The translations under genes and the position numbers were made by a program. A stretch of 19,171 nt of DNA from the NCBI GenBank assembly GCA_035506295.1, contig DATJPR010000224.1:1-19171 (forward strand). Direction: 5' to 3'. Below the pieces are notes generated by a model that was not told where the DNA came from, did not search any database, and was given only the letters and a program-made list of their open reading frames with translations. This DNA comes from DATJPR01 sp035506295 (GTDB lineage: Bacteria; Bacteroidota; Ignavibacteria; UBA10030; UBA6906). Of the stretch, positions 1 to 6,728 are shown piece by piece; position 1 is the first letter of the stretch, and each line of letters starts with the position of its first letter.

Positions 1-1379
1 CCGATGTATCCGCTCAGGAGAATCGGCACGACCGTTGTTCCCGAACTGATCGCCTGCTGATCTGTCGAAATCATGGGAAATGCGCCGGAGAGGTCAACAG
101 CAAGGAAGAGCTGCCGGGTGTTCATGAGTCTGGCAAGGTTGTACCGGAAATTCAGGTCGACGCCGATCGCCGAGGTCGCATCATCGGAAAGTGCATAGGG
201 ATGGGCGTTGCCGACAACGCCGTTGAACAGGTCGACGTCGGGAGTGCCGCTCAACGGTCCACCGGGTTTGGAATATGAATCAAAGAACGCGATCGTCGAG
301 GTCTTCGGGACATTGAATTGCGTATAGCGCGCGCGAATGTCGATGTCCAGCCCCATGCGCGGATGCTCAAGGAGGATCATTCCCCGTTCGTACCCATGGC
401 CGATGTAGTTGGCGAACACCGACATCTGTTTCGGATCGCCGTTGCCGGAGGGATCATTGTTCGCGACGCTCTTCGCACGAAAGAAGCCGACGGTCCGCGG
501 CTCGACTTCTCCGTTGTCCTTTTCATAAAAATCCACCAGCGTGAACCCCTCGTCGATATTGATCCCTTCACGCGTGCCGATCGTCGCGGACACTTCGCTG
601 CCCCGAATGTCTTTCACTTCGCCGGAGAGGGAGAACTCAGGGTTGCGCCGCATCGCCAGGGAGAGATTCTTCGCCCAGTTATCGATCGCAAGAATCCGGG
701 CGAACTCCCGCCCTTCGACCGATCGGCGTTTCAGGCTATAGCTCGTTCCCATCGTGCCGGTGCCGGTGCCGGTGCATAGGTCCGGTTTCTGTTCCACAAG
801 AACGAATCGCGAAGCGCCGGTCGCGTCCGTCTCCAGATGATACCAGAGCATGTAGCCATTGATTTCCGCCGAGGCGGTTTTCTCTTTCACCTCTTCCTTG
901 TACGACGTGACCACCGGGATATAGATGTATCCCGTGTTCATCGCCTTCAGGATATCGGCGGAAGTGACCGCGCTCTCTTTCTGCTTGACGACGGAGCTAC
1001 TTTCCTTTTCGACTTCGGTCACCGCCTGTTCCGCGACCGCCTTGCTTCTGCCGAGCATTGCCTTGCGGTAGGAAGCGAGGATTGTCCGATCCATCGATCG
1101 TGCGACACTCTCGGCTGAGAGGTCTGACGCGCTCGCATCGGCGATGAAATTCCTCACCACCGATGGGTCGAGTGTTTGATACGCGAACCGGGGGAGCTTG
1201 ATGTGAAGGTTGAACCCTTTGTCGATGAGCGGCTGGAGACGCTGAACGCTCGGATCTCTTGTGATGACGCGATCGATCGTCGAGATGGTCTTTGTGACAT
1301 AGGTGCGTTCCTGCGCCATTGCGGAAGCAAGAACGACGAGAACGGTCATGGTAATGACTGTACGCCTGGGCAGTTTCAT
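1..1379 (-). CDS. Exported protein of unknown function, partial (C-terminus beyond window)
   Basis: An uninterrupted minus-strand frame runs from ATG at 1379 past position 1 (459 codons, no stop). I translated it codon by codon. The N-terminus is a clear signal peptide: basic MKLPRR, a hydrophobic core to about residue 20, then cleavage at SAMA|QERTY leaving Gln23. Residues about 30-150 are polar and helix-prone, with a Glu/Lys/Val-rich stretch. Residues about 250-330 look like a compact beta domain (GTREGINIDEGF, then GHGYERGMILLEHP). From about 335 onward, alternating strands such as GLDIDIRARYTQF and GVDLNFRYNL suggest the start of an outer-membrane barrel. An in-frame ATG at 1388 would add three residues; neither start has a strong ribosome binding site. 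I do not recognise the family. Export is well supported; the barrel is inference. Confidence 0.85.
   Translation of the reverse strand, partial: MKLPRRTVITMTVLVVLASAMAQERTYVTKTISTIDRVITRDPSVQRLQPLIDKGFNLHIKLPRFAYQTLDPSVVRNFIADASASDLSAESVARSMDRTILASYRKAMLGRSKAVAEQAVTEVEKESSSVVKQKESAVTSADILKAMNTGYIYIPVVTSYKEEVKEKTASAEINGYMLWYHLETDATGASRFVLVEQKPDLCTGTGTGTMGTSYSLKRRSVEGREFARILAIDNWAKNLSLAMRRNPEFSLSGEVKDIRGSEVSATIGTREGINIDEGFTLVDFYEKDNGEVEPRTVGFFRAKSVANNDPSGNGDPKQMSVFANYIGHGYERGMILLEHPRMGLDIDIRARYTQFNVPKTSTIAFFDSYSKPGGPLSGTPDVDLFNGVVGNAHPYALSDDATSAIGVDLNFRYNLARLMNTRQLFLAVDLSGAFPMISTDQQAISSGTTVVPILLSGYI
754..771. repeat. Three tandem copies of GTGCCG inside the exported-protein gene
   Basis: GTGCCG occurs three times in a row and is followed by a partial fourth unit (GTGCAT). 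On the coding minus strand it gives alternating Gly-Thr. The six-base unit keeps frame, so copy-number change would alter linker length but not switch the gene off. Confidence 0.6.
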
Positions 1380-1405
1380 GATCGCCATGGAAAAGATCGG
1401 GGTTC

Positions 1406-1424
1406 CGGCCCTTGGACCGGGCCG
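1406..1424. other. Hairpin in the leader of the minus-strand exported-protein gene
   Basis: CGGCCC (1406-1411) is complementary to GGGCCG (1419-1424), giving six G:C-rich pairs and a 7-base loop. It lies just upstream of the start codon at 1379/1388 and could affect translation. It may also be chance in GC-rich DNA. Confidence 0.3.
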
Positions 1425-1509
1425 AGGGAAAGGTATTATCGAGCGGAACGTCAGTCCCGTTCGAAGCTGGAAGATATACAATTCCGGTTGATAACGGAAT
1501 AGGGAGAGA

Positions 1510-1531
1510 AAATGACCCCGGAGGGGCATTT
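1510..1531 (-). terminator. Hairpin followed by T-rich sequence on the minus strand
   Basis: AAATG (1510-1514) pairs with CATTT (1527-1531), and CCCC (1516-1519) pairs with GGGG (1523-1526), with one bulged A and a 3-base loop. Read on the minus strand it is followed by a T/C-rich run. It lies upstream of the exported-protein gene, so it might be an attenuator in that leader. No antisense gene requires a terminator here. Confidence 0.3.
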
Positions 1532-1590
1532 GTCATGATTGCAACATAATCGAATCGCGATAATTCTCAGATTTTTTTGAATAGAATCGC

Positions 1591-1618
1591 TTGACATTAG
1601 GATTCCTTCGTCTATATT
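1591..1618 (+). promoter_or_regulatory. Sigma70-type promoter candidate for the heme lipoprotein gene
   Basis: TTGACA (1591-1596) matches the -35 consensus exactly. After a 16-base spacer comes TATATT (1613-1618), five of six matches to the -10 consensus. It lies in the AT-rich part of the intergenic region, facing the gene at 1890. It predicts transcription from about 1625 and a leader of about 265 bases. The Bacteroidetes-type TTTG/TAnnTTTG pair is not present at proper spacing. Confidence 0.55.
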
Positions 1619-1629
1619 TACGACCAGTG

Positions 1630-1683
1630 GAAGCTGAACCCTACCAGGATCCATGCAGCTCGTTCTTCCCTCACCTCAGCTTC
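1630..1683 (+). other. Inverted repeat in the long 5' leader
   Basis: GAAGCTGA (1630-1637) and TCAGCTTC (1676-1683) are perfect reverse complements separated by 38 bases, a few bases after the predicted transcription start. A second possible stem (CTACC 1708-1712 with GGTAG 1731-1735) encloses GCG/CGC. I recognise no known riboswitch class. Confidence 0.35.
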
Positions 1684-1878
1684 GCGACCATTATTGAGGG
1701 CGCTTTCCTACCCCTGCGATGTCGCTAGACGGTAGTGCTTCCTTCGGATTGAATCACAGCATTTGCCGCTGACTGATAGTGTGCATCGGGCCTGAGGGTC
1801 GCGCGGACGTTAAGCGCTCCCCATCAGCGGCCCGGCGGACGAATTTGTCGTTGTGTCCACAATCCGTTCACATTCGTC

Positions 1879-1884
1879 AGGAGG
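1879..1884 (+). promoter_or_regulatory. Ribosome binding site (AGGAGG) fixing the start at 1890
   Basis: A perfect AGGAGG ends 5 bases before ATG at 1890. It argues for this start over the in-frame upstream codon at 1779, which has no such site and would put 37 hydrophilic residues before the lipoprotein signal. Confidence 0.85.
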
Positions 1885-1889
1885 GAAAC

Positions 1890-3635
1890 ATGAACGCCAT
1901 TGTCGCTCGAGGCGCTGTACGCAAGCCCGCCGTCGCGGTCGCTCTCGCCATCGGCATGCTGGCGATCTGCGGGTGCCCGGGACCTTCTACGCCCGTCGTC
2001 GTCCCGTCGGACGCCAAGCCGACCTGTACTGTCGCTCTCTCGGATTTCACCACCTGGTTTCAGTCCGATTCGATCACGCTGAACGGGATCGTCACCCCCG
2101 CAAACAGCGTCACCTTCCCCAACTCGCCGAACTGCAGCTTCTACGAGTGGTCGGAGCGCATGTTCTTGTGGGCGACTTCGCCCGCACCGCCGTCGTATGG
2201 TGGAGGGCAACATGTGTTCGATTCGCCCGGCTTCTTTGACGTGTCGCCTGTCGATTCCAATGGGAACAGGACGCTGATTCCCCATACCGCCGGCGGACTG
2301 CGAAGATTTAGCCTGCGTGCCGCGCAAGTTGGGCCGTTGAAACTTCCGGTGATCTTCGACAGGAGCGGCAAGATGCTGGAGATCGTGCCGCCGAGACTCT
2401 CCAAGACGGGAAAGCTTCTCATGCTAAGCGCCACAAATGATACGGTGGAAGTGGAACGCACCGCGCTTGGCGACAACAAGCAACCCGAGTTCTTCGACAA
2501 GAACGGGGCTATGATCAAGGGTGCAAGGCCGATCATTCCCGTGCAGATCGAACGCATGGCCGTCGTGCAGAAGTTCATCATCGACAAGATCCCCATCTTC
2601 CTGAATGCTGCAGGAAACGTCGTTGATGTGGAGGAAGGGCAGGCAGACGGCGGCGTGCTGGAGACGCAGAGCAATTCACTGATCTACTACGCATCGATGG
2701 TCAACGATGTCTACGCCTATTTCCTCACGGGCACGAAGAACGGTGGGATATTGCCCAAGCCGACGCAGTTCCCCACCACACAGGCGGAGTTAAACAAGAT
2801 TTCGACCTTCGCAGCGGGGCACTCCGTGACGCTGCCGGACAGTGTCGCCCTTGCGGTGGAACTGAAAACCTCCTGGGTCGATGCCTCGACGGTGACCGAC
2901 CCCAGCAGCTACATCACCATGCAGGGCGTGGTCCCCACGTACGACAAGACGGATCCCAATCACTGGGTGCAGAATGGACAACAGACCCTCCAGCTTGCCC
3001 TGGTCGGCATCCACGTTGTAGGGAGCACGGCGGGCCATCCGGAGATGATCTGGGCCACCTTCGAACACGTCGGCAACACACCAAGCGCCACCTACGCATA
3101 CATCAACACCTCGAACGCGACGACCACCGTCAATCAGTCGACCGCGGGCAGCTGGCTTTTCTGCGCAACGAATTCCGCAGGGCCGTTCAACGCGGCGCAC
3201 ATGAACAATCCGTTTGGTTCAACGGATATCGTTTCGGTGAACCCGTTCACGATAAGTCCGAGCAACACCATTCATTGGAAACCGTGGGGCGCGGGTTCGG
3301 ACGCATCACCGAACCCTCTCGATGCGACCCCGGCCGCATCCAATACTGAGATCATATCGATGAACAATAGTATTCGCGGGATGCTGGTGAATGGAGATGT
3401 ACGGGCGAACTACATTTTCGAAGGAGCAACGTGGACCATCGGCGGCGCCCCGCCGACGGGGAATTTCCCAAGCGGGAATGAGGTGGGCACCAGCAAGCTT
3501 GCGAACTCCACGATGGAGACCTATCAACAGGGGAGCAACACGCTGGCGGGGACAGGCTCCAACTGCTTCACATGTCACACCACGAATACCGTGAACGTGA
3601 GCCACTTGTTCGGGGAGATCAAACCGCTTTTCTGA
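1890..3635 (+). CDS. Lipoprotein with a single C-terminal c-type heme motif
   Basis: This 581-residue protein starts at the ATG served by AGGAGG. Residues 12-28 form a lipoprotein signal (hydrophobic core ending LAICGC); Cys29 is the likely lipidated residue, followed by a Pro/Ser/Thr-rich linker. The body (about 40-540) has no motif I can name. It holds repeated Asn/Thr-rich segments and YIFEGATWTIGG near residue 520. The last part has NSTMETYQQG and then CFTCH at 559-563, a CxxCH covalent heme site only 18 residues from the end. I recall similar proteins being annotated as cytochrome c family. A lipid-anchored heme protein in the cell envelope is the inference; electron donor, acceptor and substrate are unknown. 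The gene stands alone, with its own promoter and a terminator-like hairpin. Confidence 0.8.
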   Translation: MNAIVARGAVRKPAVAVALAIGMLAICGCPGPSTPVVVPSDAKPTCTVALSDFTTWFQSDSITLNGIVTPANSVTFPNSPNCSFYEWSERMFLWATSPAPPSYGGGQHVFDSPGFFDVSPVDSNGNRTLIPHTAGGLRRFSLRAAQVGPLKLPVIFDRSGKMLEIVPPRLSKTGKLLMLSATNDTVEVERTALGDNKQPEFFDKNGAMIKGARPIIPVQIERMAVVQKFIIDKIPIFLNAAGNVVDVEEGQADGGVLETQSNSLIYYASMVNDVYAYFLTGTKNGGILPKPTQFPTTQAELNKISTFAAGHSVTLPDSVALAVELKTSWVDASTVTDPSSYITMQGVVPTYDKTDPNHWVQNGQQTLQLALVGIHVVGSTAGHPEMIWATFEHVGNTPSATYAYINTSNATTTVNQSTAGSWLFCATNSAGPFNAAHMNNPFGSTDIVSVNPFTISPSNTIHWKPWGAGSDASPNPLDATPAASNTEIISMNNSIRGMLVNGDVRANYIFEGATWTIGGAPPTGNFPSGNEVGTSKLANSTMETYQQGSNTLAGTGSNCFTCHTTNTVNVSHLFGEIKPLF

Positions 3636-3671
3636 GCCGGACAACTGAGAGTATCGGAAGGTGCACACGGG

Positions 3672-3716
3672 AGGGGCAGTTTCGAATTATCTTACGAAAT
3701 TGCGGAACTGCCTTTT
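3672..3716 (+). terminator. Terminator-like hairpin after the heme lipoprotein gene
   Basis: GGCAGTTTCG (3675-3684) pairs with CGGAACTGCC (3703-3712), ten pairs including one G:T, with an 18-base loop, followed by TTTT. Outer A/G bases at 3672-3674 can also pair with the T run. It lies 40 bases past the stop at 3635, between convergent genes. The left arm can alternatively pair with CGAAATTGC at 3695-3703 (nine pairs, one G:T). Confidence 0.6.
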
Positions 3717-3753
3717 CCCCCCATCTCCCTGTCTCCCATTCTCCCCCTCCCCC
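3717..3753 (-). other. G-quadruplex-capable tract at the 3' end of the DinB gene
   Basis: On the plus strand there are five C-runs: 3717-3722 (6), 3727-3729 (3), 3735-3737 (3), 3743-3747 (5) and 3749-3753 (5). The minus strand, and hence the DinB transcript, therefore carries five G-tracts with loops of 1 to 5 bases. This satisfies the usual G-quadruplex pattern. It begins two bases beyond the DinB stop codon. Confidence 0.5.
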
Positions 3754-3754
3754 T

Positions 3755-4240
3755 TTACGGCGTACGTCTCACCCACTTCGTTCTCTCGAGCGGTTCCTGC
3801 TCCTCGAGAATCTGCGTGATGTGGTGCTCCACGTGTCGCAGGTAGTCTTCGATGATGAATTTCAGCGTGGCGGGTTTGGCATAGCCCACGTCGCAGGTAT
3901 GCTGCAGTGCCCCCTGGTCCACATGGGCGATGACGTGCGCAAGGTGTGCGTTGAAGAGATACCAGAATTCCACGAGTTCGGGCCAGGGCTCCGACGCATA
4001 CTGCTGCACCGCCACCCAGCGCTGCTGATCGTAGGAAAACTTTCCGATGTCCGGGATCTGCTGCATCCTGACAATGCGTTGATGGTTGGTCGATGCGGAA
4101 TCGACCAGGTGGCCGAGAATCTCCTTGTACGACCATTTATCCGGAACGGGCTTCGCCCCGGCTGCGTCGTTGGAGATGGCAAGAAGTCGTGGCTTCACCG
4201 CGTCGATTTTCGCCTTCAGAGAACGCGCAACATCAATCAT
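3755..4240 (-). CDS. DinB/YfiT-like four-helix-bundle protein
   Basis: A 161-residue protein, the usual size for the DinB family of putative metal-dependent four-helix-bundle proteins, some of which are thiol transferases. The segment KWSYKEILGHLVDS (residues 35-48) carries the characteristic first His (H44) followed by NHxR (52-55). The C-terminal helix DYLRHVEHHITQI gives H136 and H140, completing a three-His metal-site pattern. The start is ATG at 4240 because AAGGAG (4252-4247 on the minus strand) sits 6 bases upstream; the longer frame to 4297 lacks such a signal. No signal peptide, so cytoplasmic. The gene is alone, convergent with the heme lipoprotein gene and divergent from the LamG gene. 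Its substrate cannot be told from sequence. Confidence 0.85.
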   Translation of the reverse strand: MIDVARSLKAKIDAVKPRLLAISNDAAGAKPVPDKWSYKEILGHLVDSASTNHQRIVRMQQIPDIGKFSYDQQRWVAVQQYASEPWPELVEFWYLFNAHLAHVIAHVDQGALQHTCDVGYAKPATLKFIIEDYLRHVEHHITQILEEQEPLERTKWVRRTP

Positions 4241-4246
4241 CGCTGG

Positions 4247-4252
4247 CTCCTT
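4247..4252 (-). promoter_or_regulatory. Ribosome binding site (AAGGAG) for the DinB gene
   Basis: AAGGAG on the minus strand, 6 bases before the ATG at 4240. It supports the short form that starts MIDVARSLK. Confidence 0.75.
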
Positions 4253-4379
4253 CAAAATGGATGCTCGAGGAAATCGCACACCGGGGTAATCCAACAATAT
4301 TCAAAGTGCAGAAAGGAAACAAGGGCGCGCAGGACGCGGGGGAGATGTCCCGGCCGCGAAATGATCGCCCTCATCGCAC

Positions 4380-4390
4380 GTCTCGTTTGC
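4380..4390 (+). promoter_or_regulatory. Conserved 11-base block upstream of LamG paralogue 1
   Basis: GTCTCGTTTGC ends 42 bases before the ATG at 4432. The same 11 bases occur at almost the same distance before paralogue 2 (6676-6686). TTGCAT (4387-4392) and TACACT (4411-4416) with an 18-base spacer give a weak sigma70 reading. The block may be promoter sequence or a remnant of the duplication. Confidence 0.4.
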
Positions 4391-4431
4391 ATCATCGCTG
4401 AGTGATCGTGTACACTGTCTGGGGGGCTGCT

Positions 4432-6585
4432 ATGCAGCATCGGTACCGTTGTCTTACCGCCATATTCATCGCTCTCAGCGCGTCGGCGATTCCTTTCGTC
4501 CACGCGCAGATGGTTTGGAACCACGCGGCGAACTTCGACAGCACGGGTTACATCGCCATCCCCCACTCCGCCTCGCTCAACATCACGGGCAGCTTCACCC
4601 TGGAAGCATGGGTCAACACAACCTCGTCCGCGCCCGTGACGATTGTCGGCGATAACGAATATCGCCTTCTTCTGGCATCAGGACGGGGGAGAGTGCAGAT
4701 GAACAACACGACGTTCCTGGACGGAACGATCCCCATCAATGACGGCAAATGGAATCACATTGCCTGTGTCTTCGACAGTGCGGCGAGGACCCTCGCCTTT
4801 TACGTCAACGGGACCCTCGACACCTCCGGCCCGGTGAACACCGTCCCGTGGTCAGGCACGGATTCCATCATCGTCGGAAAGAGTATTTACGGGCATGCAC
4901 CCGAAATGCTGGACGAGGTCCGCATCTGGAATACGGCGCTGCCGCCCTCCACCATTGCCGCGGATCGGTTCACCTCACTCGCCGGAGGGACCGGTCTCTA
5001 CGCGAATCTCGTCCTCTCGGTGACGTTCCAGTCCCTCAACAATGCCCCTCCCGCCCTTGATCTCACTGACAAATCCGGGAATGCCAACAACGGTTTCAAT
5101 CGAGGCGCTACGCTTATCGACATGTCCGGGGTCCCGAGTTCGTACCTCATACCGAATCAATCGTTGTTCCTGGACGGCGTGAGCGGATATGCGGTGGCGG
5201 GGAGCAACGCCTCACTGCCGACGTTGGGTCCGTTTACGATTGAAGCGTGGATTTATCCCCTGAACGCGGCGACAGGGAACCAACAGACGATCGTTTCGCG
5301 GGAAGCCAGCGGACTCGTGGGATACGAGATCTACCTCACGGGAACGGGCAGGCTCGGCGTGACAACCATGGGAACCCGTGATACCTCGAGCAGGTTGATC
5401 ATGGGCGGCCGCTGGACTCACGTCGCCGTCACCTACACGTATGACGGGTCCGTTGCACTTGCGCAGGTGTTCAACAACGGAATTCGCGACACCTCGTTCA
5501 GTTCCTCGCCGATCGCGAACACTGCGGATTCCGTGTGCATCGGACGTTCGGCGGCGTTGACGAACTACTTCAGCGGCTATATTGACGAAGTGCGTTTTTC
5601 AGGGTACGTGAAAACGGCGGATGATCTCCGCAGGGGAATGTTCACGTCAATCGACTACAGGAACAGGCGTTCTCAATCGAATCTCGAACTCGTCTATGGT
5701 TTCGATGGCTCGACTTATCCGACCACGTATGCCGCTCCGGCACTGACGTTGAGGGGTTCGGGTGCGAAGTTTTCGTCCCTTGTTTCAGGGAGCGGAGTCC
5801 CCGTATCCCCTCTCACAAGAGATACTGGGTCACCGGGATCGTTCCCCGACGGCTATTACCTGAAAACCGCTGCAAAGAGAGTGCCGGCAACAGGCATCAA
5901 TGCGGGATCAATCGAAGACACCATCAACGTCGCACCATCGGTCACGATCAACAACCTGAAAGTGTTCGTCGCGTTCAATCACGGCAACGAGAGCGCTCTT
6001 CAATGCACGCTGTTCTCCCCATCGGGGGATTCTGCGACCCTTTGGTATTTCGATTTCCAGTCGGACTACACCAGCGGCGCGGCGACCATTTTCGACGACA
6101 TGGCTGACAGTGCAATGAACCATCGATACCTCTCCTTCACACCGACGGTACGACCACACTCACCGATCAACGCCGCGTTTGCCGGGAAGAACTCCGCGGG
6201 GGCATGGCGGCTGAGGATGACACAGCTCGTCAACGGTTTCTCCGGCACGCTCTACGGCTGGGGTCTCGAGTTCAACAATCAAACGCTCGCGGATGTCAGC
6301 CAGCAGTCCCCGGCCGTTCCGGGCCCATACGCGCTCTTCCCTGCATTTCCTGATCCGTTCAACCCGACGGCGGTGATCCGGTATCAGGTCCCTTCGCCTT
6401 CGCACGTCAGAATCGTTGTGTATAGCAGCATTGGGCAACAGGTGGCCACTCTCATTGATGGAGAAGTCTCGGAAGGCGTGCATCAGGCGGTATTCGACGG
6501 CAGTCGACTCTCGTCGGGAGTGTACTTCTACCGGATGGCGGCCGGCCGATATGTGGAGACTCGCAAGGTCGTCCTTGTAAAATAG
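4432..6585 (+). CDS. T9SS cargo with two LamG domains and a P/Homo B domain (paralogue 1)
   Basis: A 717-residue secreted protein. A signal peptide (1-25, ending PFVHA) is predicted to be cleaved before QMVW. Two concanavalin-like LamG domains follow at about 28-197 and 244-410; each has FTLEAW/FTIEAW, a GKWNHIA/GRWTHVA strand and a closing LDEVRIW/IDEVRF strand. A P/Homo B-like domain lies at about 490-618 (SIEDTINV, INNLKVFVAFNH, LFSPSGDS, FAGKNSAGAWRLR, LYGWGLEF). Residues 632-717 are the T9SS sorting tail (FPDPFNPTAVIRYQV to VETRKVVLVK). LamG and P domains usually bind carbohydrate or protein, or stabilise a linked protease, but no catalytic domain is present, so a surface binding role is inferred. 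ATG at 4432 is preferred over GTG at 4402 because GGGGGG lies 5 bases upstream and the signal peptide starts there. Confidence 0.88.
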   Translation: MQHRYRCLTAIFIALSASAIPFVHAQMVWNHAANFDSTGYIAIPHSASLNITGSFTLEAWVNTTSSAPVTIVGDNEYRLLLASGRGRVQMNNTTFLDGTIPINDGKWNHIACVFDSAARTLAFYVNGTLDTSGPVNTVPWSGTDSIIVGKSIYGHAPEMLDEVRIWNTALPPSTIAADRFTSLAGGTGLYANLVLSVTFQSLNNAPPALDLTDKSGNANNGFNRGATLIDMSGVPSSYLIPNQSLFLDGVSGYAVAGSNASLPTLGPFTIEAWIYPLNAATGNQQTIVSREASGLVGYEIYLTGTGRLGVTTMGTRDTSSRLIMGGRWTHVAVTYTYDGSVALAQVFNNGIRDTSFSSSPIANTADSVCIGRSAALTNYFSGYIDEVRFSGYVKTADDLRRGMFTSIDYRNRRSQSNLELVYGFDGSTYPTTYAAPALTLRGSGAKFSSLVSGSGVPVSPLTRDTGSPGSFPDGYYLKTAAKRVPATGINAGSIEDTINVAPSVTINNLKVFVAFNHGNESALQCTLFSPSGDSATLWYFDFQSDYTSGAATIFDDMADSAMNHRYLSFTPTVRPHSPINAAFAGKNSAGAWRLRMTQLVNGFSGTLYGWGLEFNNQTLADVSQQSPAVPGPYALFPAFPDPFNPTAVIRYQVPSPSHVRIVVYSSIGQQVATLIDGEVSEGVHQAVFDGSRLSSGVYFYRMAAGRYVETRKVVLVK

Positions 6586-6608
6586 CCACATCGCGGAATC
6601 GGGCTATG

Positions 6609-6628
6609 CTCTGGCGGCATCGCCGGAG
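6609..6628 (+). terminator. Hairpin between the two LamG genes
   Basis: CTCTGGCG (6609-6616) pairs with CGCCGGAG (6621-6628), eight pairs with one G:T, and a 4-base loop. It starts 24 bases past the first gene's stop. No T run follows, so termination is uncertain; it could be a processing or stability element if the two genes share a transcript. Confidence 0.35.
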
Positions 6629-6675
6629 ACGGCGGGAACCCGTGACAGAACCAGGCGGGAACTTCCTGAGAGGTT

Positions 6676-6686
6676 GTCTCGTTTGC
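6676..6686 (+). promoter_or_regulatory. Conserved 11-base block upstream of LamG paralogue 2
   Basis: The second copy of GTCTCGTTTGC ends 43 bases before the ATG at 6729, against 42 in paralogue 1. The surrounding intergenic sequence has otherwise diverged, apart from a GGGGGG run (6696-6701). Confidence 0.4.
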
Positions 6687-6717
6687 GACTTATCCGGGGG
6701 GATGCAGTGCAATTTAC

Positions 6718-6723
6718 AGGAGG
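6718..6723 (+). promoter_or_regulatory. Ribosome binding site (AGGAGG) for paralogue 2
   Basis: AGGAGG lies 5 bases before ATG at 6729. An in-frame ATG at 6702 follows GGGGGG directly, with no proper spacing. It resembles the start context of paralogue 1 (GGGGGG then ATGCAG), so the initiation site may have shifted after duplication. Confidence 0.8.
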
Positions 6724-6728
6724 CTGTT

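Larger units (their letters stand above)
1380..1889. other. Long divergent intergenic region
   Basis: These 510 bases separate the minus-strand exported-protein gene from the plus-strand heme lipoprotein gene. An AT-rich core lies at about 1540-1620 and holds the best promoter candidate. The minus-strand leader side holds two inverted repeats (1406-1424 and 1510-1531). The plus-strand leader side holds an 8-base perfect inverted repeat (1630-1637 with 1676-1683) and a second possible stem (1708-1735). Short open frames here have no convincing start signals, and I see no gene. Confidence 0.6.

Noticed and set aside
318..779. Plus-strand open frame of 153 codons
   Set aside because: It is antisense to the exported-protein gene. 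It ends in Gly-Ala repeats that come from the GTGCCG microsatellite read on the other strand.
997..1536. Minus-strand open frame of 179 codons
   Set aside because: It overlaps the exported-protein gene in another frame. Its product is Arg/His/Ser-rich with no signal or domain, whereas the frame starting at 1379 has a signal peptide and stays open for 459 codons.
1573..1620. Bacteroidetes-type promoter (TTTG ... TAnnTTTG)
   Set aside because: TATATTTA at 1613 resembles the -7 element, but the nearest TTTG is about 33 bases upstream, too far. The TTGACA/TATATT reading with 16-base spacing is better.
3572..4405. Plus-strand open frame of 277 codons
   Set aside because: It covers the terminator, the G-rich tract and the antisense of DinB. 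The DinB reading has a ribosome binding site and conserved metal-binding His residues.
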